Below, piece by piece: positions 1 through 6,075 of a stretch of DNA of 12,305 bases. How positions within the stretch are numbered: position 1 is the first letter of the stretch; every line of letters starts with the position of its first letter. A program made the position numbers and the translations under genes. The notes under the pieces are model-generated. The model was not told the origin of the DNA. It made no database searches and saw only the letters and a list, made by a program, of their open reading frames with translations. Source of the stretch: CAMCVE01 sp039920645 (GTDB lineage: Bacteria; Bdellovibrionota; UBA2428); the NCBI GenBank assembly GCA_039920645.1, contig JBDSDI010000231.1, positions 1 to 12,305 of the forward strand. The letters are read 5' to 3'.

Positions 1-475
1 GGGCCGGGCGGGCGACCAGCTGACGGTAAAGAACAGGATCAAACTTACCGTTGCTTTGGAAGTCGGGTATTTCGCGGATGAGCTCGGTGATGGATTCCGG
101 AGCGCTCCGAATGCCAAGCTTTAACGCAGTGCCGTACACGAAACGTTGGTAGATCAGTCGTTGAAGGACTTGTTGAGGGTTGAGCTGGCTCATCATGATC
201 TGACGGATCATTTTCGCCTGCTCGGCGCCTTGGGCACCTTTGCTTTGCTGAGCGATCGTCGTTTCCATGCGCTCATACTCACGGTTGAGCAGAGTGATGA
301 GTTCGCGGGTCGGGACGTTTTCGCCCTCGACGCTCGCGACGTACTCGGAGCCCAGATTACGCCCGCCGCCCATGGGACTCGACCCGTTCCCGAACATCGT
401 CACAATCATACCGATGGCGGAGATAACAAAGATAATCGAAAAAATAGCCCTATAGCGACGAATGAGTTCCAACAT
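1..475 (-). CDS. ppiD: PpiD/SurA-type periplasmic folding factor, N-terminal part (runs off the left edge)
   Basis: About 158 residues of the N-terminus are visible; the gene continues beyond base 1. I translated it directly from the minus strand. A short basic start (MLELIRRYR) is followed by one membrane anchor at about residues 10-28, then an alpha-helical periplasmic region. That region matches the PpiD/SurA N-terminal chaperone domain: a YVASVEGENVPTRE strand-turn, then LQRLIYQRFVYGTALKLGI, then IPDFQSNGKFDPVLYRQLV. Members of this family are inner-membrane-anchored chaperones, often with a parvulin prolyl-isomerase domain, that help envelope proteins fold after export. Any isomerase domain would lie outside the window, so catalytic activity cannot be judged. 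An alternative in-frame ATG lies nine bases upstream at 484. I prefer 475 because the best promoter candidate would start transcription near 476 and so exclude 484. The gene diverges from mreC. Confidence 0.85.
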   Translation of the reverse strand, partial: MLELIRRYRAIFSIIFVISAIGMIVTMFGNGSSPMGGGRNLGSEYVASVEGENVPTRELITLLNREYERMETTIAQQSKGAQGAEQAKMIRQIMMSQLNPQQVLQRLIYQRFVYGTALKLGIRSAPESITELIREIPDFQSNGKFDPVLYRQLVARPA

Positions 476-482
476 GCCCTCC

Positions 483-510
483 ATAATGATCGATGGCACT
501 TTCTTGTCAA
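483..510 (-). promoter_or_regulatory. Candidate sigma70-type promoter for the ppiD-like gene
   Basis: On the minus strand there is a perfect -35 hexamer TTGACA (510-505), a 16-base spacer, then CATTAT (488-483), which matches four of six positions of TATAAT. Transcription would begin near 476, directly at the ATG at 475, so the message would be leaderless or nearly so. The rest of the 114-bp region between the two divergent starts (476-589) shows only an A/T-rich TAAAAT (555-560) as a possible -10 for mreC, with no good -35. This is a sequence match only. Confidence 0.35.
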
Positions 511-589
511 CGCGGCGGCTTCGGTTCCTTCGACTAAAATTGCGATTCGTTTACTAAAATAAAGTTCCAACCTAGAATCGTGAACCTAG

Positions 590-1459
590 ATGCTCTTCTC
601 AAGGTTCTTCCGGCGCAATCGTCCGCTTCTTTTCAAGGTCCTCCTTTTTCTTTCGCCCGTGGTGCCCCTGCTCCTCGTCAAGGCCCCCGAAATGCCGGCG
701 CTCAGGATCTACGACCGTATCCAATCGTGGATCGTGCACCCGATGGCCGAGGTCGTCACTCAAGCGACCGAAGGAGCTTCCTTCGTATGGCAGCACTATT
801 TCATGCTCGTGGGCGCCTCGAAAGAAAACGAAACCCTCAAACACGATGTGGAAAATCTCGAATCACAGCTGCTCGGTTTCGAAGAACTTCGCTCCGAAAA
901 CTCTCGGCTCAAGCAGATCGTGGCGATGCCCGAACTTCCCGCGCTTCACACCGTTGCTGGTGAAATCATCGGCCAGGATCCCTCAGGCGAATCGCTCGCA
1001 TTCTTCATTAATGTGGGCCGCAAACACGGCATAAAAGAACGCATGCCCGTCATCTCGCCCCAAGGCATCGTGGGCACCATCACGCGCGTGCACAACAACT
1101 ATTCGATGTTCATGGCCGTACAGGATCCCGCGCACGCCGTTGACGGCATGATCCTTCGTTCGCGCGCTCAATTTATCACGGAGGGTCGCGGACTCTCGCT
1201 GACGGGACGTTTGAAATATCTCGACCGCTCCGCGGACGTGCGTGTCGGCGATCTGGTTGTCACCAGCGGACTCGACAAAGTTTTCCCCAAGGGACTTAAG
1301 ATCGGATTCATCATCAAAGTCGATCGCCCTCGCACTGGCGTCATGCAGAACGCGGAACTCCGTCCATCCGCAGATCTGAGTTATCTGGAAGAAGTTCTCG
1401 TGGTCCTCAACCAAAAGGAAACGAGCCTCGCCGCGCCCGTTGAGGTCAAAGCCCAATGA
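590..1459 (+). CDS. mreC: Rod shape-determining protein MreC
   Basis: This is a 289-residue elongasome scaffold of the inner membrane and periplasm. It links cytoplasmic MreB to the PBP2/RodA peptidoglycan synthase during lateral wall growth. The order of parts fits the family: a basic cytoplasmic tip (RFFRRNRP), a single membrane helix at about residues 13-31, a coiled coil at about 76-110 with heptad-like NETLKHDVENLESQL, and a beta-rich domain from about 118 to 275. The beta domain carries typical segments such as VGRKHGIKERMPVISPQG and VRVGDLVVTSGL. Length is within the usual range. The start at 590 lacks a clear Shine-Dalgarno, but the following membrane helix leaves little room for a later start. 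It begins a three-gene operon with mreD (ATGA overlap) and mrdA. mreB is not adjacent. Confidence 0.95.
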   Translation: MLFSRFFRRNRPLLFKVLLFLSPVVPLLLVKAPEMPALRIYDRIQSWIVHPMAEVVTQATEGASFVWQHYFMLVGASKENETLKHDVENLESQLLGFEELRSENSRLKQIVAMPELPALHTVAGEIIGQDPSGESLAFFINVGRKHGIKERMPVISPQGIVGTITRVHNNYSMFMAVQDPAHAVDGMILRSRAQFITEGRGLSLTGRLKYLDRSADVRVGDLVVTSGLDKVFPKGLKIGFIIKVDRPRTGVMQNAELRPSADLSYLEEVLVVLNQKETSLAAPVEVKAQ

Positions 1460-2004
1460 CGATGACTCAAAAGCGCTGGTTGGAACTCCCGATCCTTCTC
1501 GCACTGATCTGGATCGTTCAGGCCCTGGAGCTGAGCCTCCTGCACCTACCTTACTATCTAGGAACCCCCCAGATCCTCACGCTCATGATCGCCTACGTGG
1601 CCTTCAGCCGCGGATGGACGAGCACCGTGATCCTGAGTTTCATTCTCGCCTTTCTCGCTGCGGCGAACATCGGTTATTCCACTGGAGTTTTCGTCGCCGC
1701 GCACGTCTGGAGCGCGCTCGCGACTCTGACGGTTGTCTCGGCACTGACCCTCGAAGGCCGTTCCGCATTCGTGCTGCTTGTGGTCGGCTACGACCTCTTC
1801 CTGAAGATCGTCACTTGGCTCTTGCTGAGGGTCGTGGGCGCCATTCCTTCGATTCCACTACTCTTGGCGCAGTTCTTCGCCCAAACGGCCATCATGGCGA
1901 TCGTCGCATGGCTCATCTATCCTCTTTTCAAAAAATGGGATGATTACTTCCTTCACGTGCAAGACGACGATACTCTCAAACACAGCAGCAGTATCCTCGG
2001 CTAA
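1456..2004 (+). CDS. mreD: Rod shape-determining membrane protein MreD
   Basis: The product is a very hydrophobic protein of 182 residues with about five or six membrane helices (roughly residues 11-30, 36-52, 56-72, 76-98, 104-125 and 133-158). It ends in a charged cytoplasmic tail (KKWDDYF onward). MreD is a small polytopic partner of MreC, needed for rod shape. The sequence is weakly conserved in this family, so the call rests on size, helix pattern, the GTPQILTLMIAYVAFSRG segment and its position between mreC and mrdA. Its ATG overlaps the mreC stop as ATGA (1456-1459), and a GAGG lies 11 bases upstream, which suggests translational coupling. A second in-frame ATG at 1462 is possible. mrdA follows after 11 bases. 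Confidence 0.88.
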   Translation: MTMTQKRWLELPILLALIWIVQALELSLLHLPYYLGTPQILTLMIAYVAFSRGWTSTVILSFILAFLAAANIGYSTGVFVAAHVWSALATLTVVSALTLEGRSAFVLLVVGYDLFLKIVTWLLLRVVGAIPSIPLLLAQFFAQTAIMAIVAWLIYPLFKKWDDYFLHVQDDDTLKHSSSILG

Positions 2005-2015
2005 GGGAGCAGAAG

Positions 2016-3929
2016 ATGATCGGTCAGGGCGAAACACTCAAGCATCTTCAGCCTCGGTTCCCGATCTTCTTCTATTCGATTGCGGCTTTTTTCTCCTTGC
2101 TCGGCCTGCGTCTCGTGAAACTCCAACTTTTCGAGGGCGCGCGCTATCGAGCGTTCTCGGACCGCAACTCGTTGCGGAAAGACAAATTGCCCGGACCGCG
2201 GGGACTCGTCTTCGATCGGCAAGGGCGCTTGCTCGTCGACAACCGTCTGCAGCTGGACGTCGTGATCACGCCTCAGTTCGTGCGCGAACCTCAGAAAGTC
2301 GTGAACTATCTCGCTTCGGTCGCCGGCGTGAACGCGGAAAAGCTCTTCAAGTTCTACCAAGACAAAATCCGCGGCGCTCCGCGCTTCCAAGCAATCACCC
2401 TCATCCCCAACGCGGACTGGTCGCTCGTCTCGCAAATCGAATCCTCCAAGGATGGCCTCTCCGGCGTGGATATCGAACCGCGCCTCATGCGCACTTATCT
2501 TCAGAAGGACATGGGTGCGCAGGTTTTCGGCTACCTTGGCGAAGTCAACAAACGCGACATCGACAGTCTGGCCAAGCAAGGGGAGAATTACGAATCCGGC
2601 GACGTCATCGGACGCGGCGGGATCGAGAAGCAATGGGAACGCTATCTGCGCGGCAACGATGGCGTTCGCTTTGTCGTCGTCGATGCCCACGGTCACCGCA
2701 TCGCCCAGCAACGCGAAAGCGACTCGAGCGTTTTGAGTCTCGTCTACCAGGACGTCGCTCCACGCGCCGGTCACAATCTTGTCCTCACTCTCGACAGCGA
2801 TCTGCAAAAAGCGGCCTGGGACGCGATGGAAGGCAAAATGGGCGCCACCGTGGCCCTCGATCCGCGCACCGGCGAAGTCCTCGCGATGGTCTCCAAGCCA
2901 AGTTTCGACGCAACTCAACTCAACGTCGCTGACCCCGCCGTCTGGCAGGGACTCTTCAAGAACCCGTACGGTCCCCTTCGCAATAAAGCGATCCAGGATC
3001 ACTACGCGCCCGGTTCGACCTTCAAACCTTTCACGGTCCTCGCGGCGCTTGAAAACAACATCATCACGCGCGACACCCTCCTCAGCTGTCCCGCGACGTT
3101 GCGATTTGGCAACCGCACTTACCATGAGCACAATAAGGGCGGCTTCGGTCGCATCAATCTCGTCGAAGGTATCATGCGCAGCTCGAACGTCTTCATGTGG
3201 CAGCTCGCCATGAAACTCGACATCAACCAGATCGCTTCAGTCGCAACGGACTTCGGTCTCGGAACACGCACGGGTATCGACTTACCCGGCGAGATCCCAG
3301 GCCTCATTCCTACCCGCGAATGGAAAACGAAGACTTTCCACGAAGAATGGTTCCAGGGCGAAACGCTCAGTGTGGCGATCGGCCAAGGATCCACCCTCGT
3401 CACCCCCCTGCAACTCGCGCTCGCTTACGGCACCATCGGAAACGGCGGTCTGGTCTTCCAACCTTACGTAGTCTCCAAGATCACCGACTCCGACGGCTCC
3501 GTACTGAAAGAGTTCAAACCGAAGCTCATCAAGAAACGCGAATCGACCGCGCGGCATCTCGACGCCATCCACCAAGGTCTGCACGACGTCGTCAACAAAC
3601 CCGGAGGCACCGCGTACTGGTTCGGCCGCCTCGATGAAGTTGAAGTCGCAGGCAAGAGCGGAACATCGCAGGTTGCTTCCGAAGACTCTCGCTCACTGTT
3701 TATGCCATGTCGGAGCAAACCCTTCGAATCGCGCAACAACGCATGGTTCGTGGCGTTTGCCCCCTACGACAATCCCGAGATCGTCGTCGCAACCTTCGGA
3801 ATGCACGAGTGCCTCGGCGCAGTCGCCTCGGGCCCCGTCGTAAAAGCGGTCATCAAAAAATTCTGGGAAAAGAAAAAGGCTCGCGAGAGCCTGCAAGGAC
3901 CTCAGCCCGCATCGACCGCGATCAGATAG
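2016..3929 (+). CDS. mrdA: Penicillin-binding protein 2, class B peptidoglycan transpeptidase of the elongasome
   Basis: This 637-residue inner-membrane, periplasm-facing D,D-transpeptidase cross-links peptidoglycan during cell elongation. A short cytoplasmic tip is followed by one membrane helix (about residues 15-35) and the non-catalytic pedestal domain starting RNSLRKDKLPGPRGLVFD. The transpeptidase domain has all three active-site motifs: STFK (S334-K337, with S334 the acylated serine), SSN (S389-N391) and KSGT (K547-T550). A good ribosome site, GGGAG six bases before the ATG, supports the start. It is the last gene of mreC-mreD-mrdA. rodA, the usual partner, does not follow. Its 3' end overlaps the convergent hslO by 28 bp, so the last residues of each protein are specified by opposite strands of the same DNA. 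Confidence 0.96.
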   Translation: MIGQGETLKHLQPRFPIFFYSIAAFFSLLGLRLVKLQLFEGARYRAFSDRNSLRKDKLPGPRGLVFDRQGRLLVDNRLQLDVVITPQFVREPQKVVNYLASVAGVNAEKLFKFYQDKIRGAPRFQAITLIPNADWSLVSQIESSKDGLSGVDIEPRLMRTYLQKDMGAQVFGYLGEVNKRDIDSLAKQGENYESGDVIGRGGIEKQWERYLRGNDGVRFVVVDAHGHRIAQQRESDSSVLSLVYQDVAPRAGHNLVLTLDSDLQKAAWDAMEGKMGATVALDPRTGEVLAMVSKPSFDATQLNVADPAVWQGLFKNPYGPLRNKAIQDHYAPGSTFKPFTVLAALENNIITRDTLLSCPATLRFGNRTYHEHNKGGFGRINLVEGIMRSSNVFMWQLAMKLDINQIASVATDFGLGTRTGIDLPGEIPGLIPTREWKTKTFHEEWFQGETLSVAIGQGSTLVTPLQLALAYGTIGNGGLVFQPYVVSKITDSDGSVLKEFKPKLIKKRESTARHLDAIHQGLHDVVNKPGGTAYWFGRLDEVEVAGKSGTSQVASEDSRSLFMPCRSKPFESRNNAWFVAFAPYDNPEIVVATFGMHECLGAVASGPVVKAVIKKFWEKKKARESLQGPQPASTAIR

Positions 3930-4834
3930 GTCTGACCGCAGTATTCGCATTTAAGGTCGATGGTCTTCGTCGGAGCGAGTTCCTTAGCGCCGCCCGAAAG
4001 ATCTTCGCGTTCGCGCGGAGAGAGTAGGGCGAGCGCGCGTTTGGCGCGCTCTTCCGAGCACGTGCAATAGATCTGCAGCGGCACGGGTCTAAAGTACTGT
4101 GGCTTTGAACCGACGGTCAGCAGATGAATCATGAAATGCAGGGCTGCTTCGGAGTCATCCGGAATCGCCCACTCCGACAGCGGTCCCATCACGCTCATAC
4201 GCTGATGCCAGAGCTGCAGACAGGCCTCTTTTTTTGCGGCATCGTCCTGCGGGAGCACGTGCACGAGATAACCGGCCGCTTGTGTAACCTTGAACGGGAA
4301 CGCATCGCCACTGGCTTCGAGCTCAAGATCGCGTTCGATCTTCACGTTCAAACGAATGCCACAGCTTCGCTGCTCGGAATCCCGGAGATAGCGAACGATA
4401 TCCTCTGCGACAGAACCTTCGGCTTCGACGAGGCCCGTCGTTGTGACCCCGCCGGGTTTCGTGCGACGGACCTGCAGAAGTCCGGCACCGAGACCGATCG
4501 TGAAATCCAACACCTCGGCCTGGGGGTTCTGTAAGGTTCCTCTGAGGCGACCCGATCCGAGGGAATCGGCATAGAGATGTCCAAAAGGACCGGCGACACT
4601 CCACTGGAGCTCGAGCTTTTCGTCGTCCTCGGAATCCGACATGGCTTGCAAAAGCGTGACGCCCAGAAGGCCCTGTCCCAAATGGCGAAGTGCGGTCGGA
4701 TAGGACTGCAGACGTCGGCCCAGTTCGGCGACGAGTGCGCGCGCCTCGACTGCGACGATCACAGCCGATTTATCCTCAGAGAGGGCTTTGATGGACGACC
4801 CTAAAGGAGGCGTCTTCATCGGAAGGCTTTGCAC
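3902..4834 (-). CDS. hslO: Redox-regulated chaperone Hsp33
   Basis: Hsp33 is a cytoplasmic holdase that is kept inactive by zinc bound to four cysteines. It is switched on when oxidants form disulfides and release the zinc. The 310-residue product has the family's N-terminal substrate-binding fold (for example WSVAGPFGHLYADSLG) and the C-terminal redox switch intact: C257-X-C259 in YCTCSEERAKRAL and C296-X2-C299 in KCEYCGQTYL. The longest form starts with GTG at 4834. An ATG at 4819 gives a protein five residues shorter, and neither start has a strong ribosome site. The gene lies 32 bp downstream of trxA in the same direction, so co-transcription is likely. This fits, because thioredoxin is known to reduce oxidised Hsp33. 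It converges with mrdA and overlaps it by 28 bp. Confidence 0.96.
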   Translation of the reverse strand: MQSLPMKTPPLGSSIKALSEDKSAVIVAVEARALVAELGRRLQSYPTALRHLGQGLLGVTLLQAMSDSEDDEKLELQWSVAGPFGHLYADSLGSGRLRGTLQNPQAEVLDFTIGLGAGLLQVRRTKPGGVTTTGLVEAEGSVAEDIVRYLRDSEQRSCGIRLNVKIERDLELEASGDAFPFKVTQAAGYLVHVLPQDDAAKKEACLQLWHQRMSVMGPLSEWAIPDDSEAALHFMIHLLTVGSKPQYFRPVPLQIYCTCSEERAKRALALLSPREREDLSGGAKELAPTKTIDLKCEYCGQTYLIAVDAG

Positions 4835-4866
4835 GCCGCTCAGATCCTAAACGAGCCCAAAGGCGC

Positions 4867-5187
4867 CTAGAGAGCTTTGTTGAGAAGTTCTTCGATCACT
4901 TCACGGGGTTGATTGCCAACAATTTGGTCGAGCATCTTGCCGTTCTTGAAGAGAATCAAAGTGGGAATACCGCGGATGCCGAAGCGAGCGGGAACTTCAC
5001 GGTTGGAATCGACATCCATCTTCGCGAATTTCACCTTGCCCACATAGGAGTGCGACATCTCTTCAAGCTTGGGGCTGAGAGCCTTACAAGGCCCGCACCA
5101 GGTTGCCCAGAAATCGACCAGCACGGGGCTAGAGGATTGTAGAACTTCGGTTTCGAAAGTGGTATCACTGATTTCGGTTAACGCCAT
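4867..5187 (-). CDS. trxA: Thioredoxin
   Basis: Thioredoxin is a small cytoplasmic disulfide reductase, normally recycled by thioredoxin reductase and NADPH. At 106 residues it has the standard length. The active site WCGPC (C31, C34) follows the VLVDFWAT strand, D25 is the conserved buried acid, and the cis-proline is P75 in IRGIPTLILF. The start is supported by AGGGA about six bases before the ATG. It leads a probable two-gene redox unit with hslO and diverges from the hemX-like gene, with only 24 bp between the two start codons. The promoter must therefore lie partly or wholly inside the 5' end of that opposite gene. I see no convincing sigma70 match there, because TTGTCG-N17-TATACC would start transcription too close to the ribosome site. 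Confidence 0.98.
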   Translation of the reverse strand: MALTEISDTTFETEVLQSSSPVLVDFWATWCGPCKALSPKLEEMSHSYVGKVKFAKMDVDSNREVPARFGIRGIPTLILFKNGKMLDQIVGNQPREVIEELLNKAL

Positions 5188-5198
5188 ACTTCCCTAGG

Positions 5199-5204
5199 TA
5201 TAAA
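5199..5204 (+). promoter_or_regulatory. Possible -10 element for the hemX-hemA-hemC operon
   Basis: TATAAA matches five of six bases of the -10 consensus and ends seven bases before the ATG at 5212, so transcription would start at or next to the start codon. No clear -35 lies 16-18 bases upstream. There is also no Shine-Dalgarno before the ATG, which fits a leaderless message. This is weak evidence. Confidence 0.28.
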
Positions 5205-5211
5205 ACGAATT

Positions 5212-6075
5212 ATGAATCGCGACAAGCCAAGCTCCGGCCTAGCAGAAGGCCCGAATGAATCTCTGCCTTCTGTAGCTAACGCAGAGCGTAGGCACCCCCA
5301 CTTTCGTGCGGTTCTTTTCGCCCTCCTTATTCCCTTCGTGCTGGACCTCTTCGATGGCGGGATTCTGCTGACGAGCGTTTTAGGATCGGCCCTCTGGGGA
5401 CTTCTTATCACGGTAAGCATTTCCGCTCCTCGCACCCAAGACCCCAAGCTGCGCAAGATCTTCGTCCGCGCTCAGGCCTTCCTCTGGGGACTGTGGCTGT
5501 CCGCGTGGTGCGTGAGCCTGGTCGTCCATCACGCGAGCCTCAACCCCGAGGCGCTGCTCCTGCAGCCCGTCTCGAGAACCTGGCTTATCCGCACGCACGC
5601 GTTCCTCTTGGCCGGCGCTTCGGGTCTCGTACTTCTCTTCGGCTGCAGCTCCTTCGCAGGCCTCCTTCAAATGAGACGTCTTCAGAGCACATCCTGGAAA
5701 CGCCGCTCCAGTCAGTTCCAACTGCCGTCGATCGAGAGCCTGGCTCGCGTTTCTTCGTCCGCCGTCTTCTGGGCTTTCACCGCCTGGGGCGTGGGACTCG
5801 CACTCGCCACGCTCACCCTCATCGTCTCGCTCGAATCACACACTCAGCTACGCGGCCTCTCGACGCTGGCCTCCGATCCTCAGATTCTCATGACCTGTCT
5901 GCTCTGGGTGCTACTCGGAGTTGCCTTCCTGATCCAGAATCGCAGCGCTATGGTTTCACGTCAGCGAGCGACCTGGCTCGCATCACTCGCGACCCTCTTC
6001 TGGTGCTCCCTCGCCGTCCAAGCCTGGATGAAAACGTCGAGCTTTCACGAGCCGCTGCGGTGGTTTCTCAAATGA
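5212..6075 (+). CDS. HemX-like integral membrane protein of the CcsA/cytochrome c assembly superfamily
   Basis: This 287-residue polytopic protein has about seven membrane helices, roughly residues 31-48, 52-70, 86-106, 127-152, 183-206, 224-241 and 252-271. The helix layout and several short matches fit the CytC_asm/HemX family. These include a membrane histidine in RTHAFLLAGASG (H129) followed by LLQMRRL, then LPSIESLARVS, then SDPQILMTCLLWVLL, and a late histidine in SSFHEP (H279). The tryptophan-rich haem-handling motif of CcsA is absent, as in HemX. In Bacillus subtilis, HemX precedes hemC in the hemA operon and limits HemA accumulation. Here the gene stops exactly where hemA begins (ATGA overlap), so a role in controlling or anchoring HemA is plausible but inferred. 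There is no Shine-Dalgarno and no other usable in-frame start nearby. A divergent cytochrome c maturation role is the main alternative. Confidence 0.7.
   Translation: MNRDKPSSGLAEGPNESLPSVANAERRHPHFRAVLFALLIPFVLDLFDGGILLTSVLGSALWGLLITVSISAPRTQDPKLRKIFVRAQAFLWGLWLSAWCVSLVVHHASLNPEALLLQPVSRTWLIRTHAFLLAGASGLVLLFGCSSFAGLLQMRRLQSTSWKRRSSQFQLPSIESLARVSSSAVFWAFTAWGVGLALATLTLIVSLESHTQLRGLSTLASDPQILMTCLLWVLLGVAFLIQNRSAMVSRQRATWLASLATLFWCSLAVQAWMKTSSFHEPLRWFLK
5243..5272. repeat. 8-bp inverted repeat near the divergent trxA/hemX-like starts
   Basis: CAGAAGGC (5243-5250) and GCCTTCTG (5265-5272) form a perfect dyad with a 14-base centre. It lies at codons 11-21 of the hemX-like gene and 56-85 bases upstream of the trxA start. 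The position would suit an operator acting on trxA or an RNA hairpin at the start of the hemX-like message. It may also be chance within coding sequence. Confidence 0.35.

Noticed and set aside
98..109. 12-bp perfect palindrome CGGAGCGCTCCG
   Set aside because: It lies within the coding sequence of the ppiD-like gene (RSAP codons), has no partner site, and this length is expected by chance in GC-rich DNA.
146..562. A 138-codon plus-strand frame at the left edge
   Set aside because: It is antisense to the ppiD-like gene, whose translated peptide matches a known family. The plus-strand peptide is His/Asp-rich shadow sequence.
1940..2932. A 330-codon plus-strand frame overlapping the mreD end and mrdA
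   Set aside because: Arg/Ser-rich shadow translation of mrdA in another frame, without family features.
2001..3131. A 376-codon open frame on the minus strand, antisense to mrdA
   Set aside because: The plus strand carries all three PBP2 active-site motifs. The antisense peptide has no recognisable fold and follows from codon bias in GC-rich coding DNA.
4031..4051. Hairpin GAGCGCGC / GCGCGCTC with a five-base loop, considered as a terminator for mrdA
   Set aside because: It lies inside hslO, codes for the ERAKRA segment next to the zinc-binding CxC, and is not followed by a T-run. The symmetry is explained by the repeated Arg-Ala codons.
5197..5231. Minus-strand TTGTCG-N17-TATACC considered as the trxA promoter
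   Set aside because: It would start transcription at or inside the AGGGA ribosome site, leaving no usable leader. Both hexamers match only four of six positions.
5493..6071. Upstream extension of the hemA frame through the hemX-like gene, giving a 645-residue product
   Set aside because: The extension is Arg/Pro-rich without similarity to HemA. HemA similarity begins after the ATG at 6072, which also overlaps the preceding stop.
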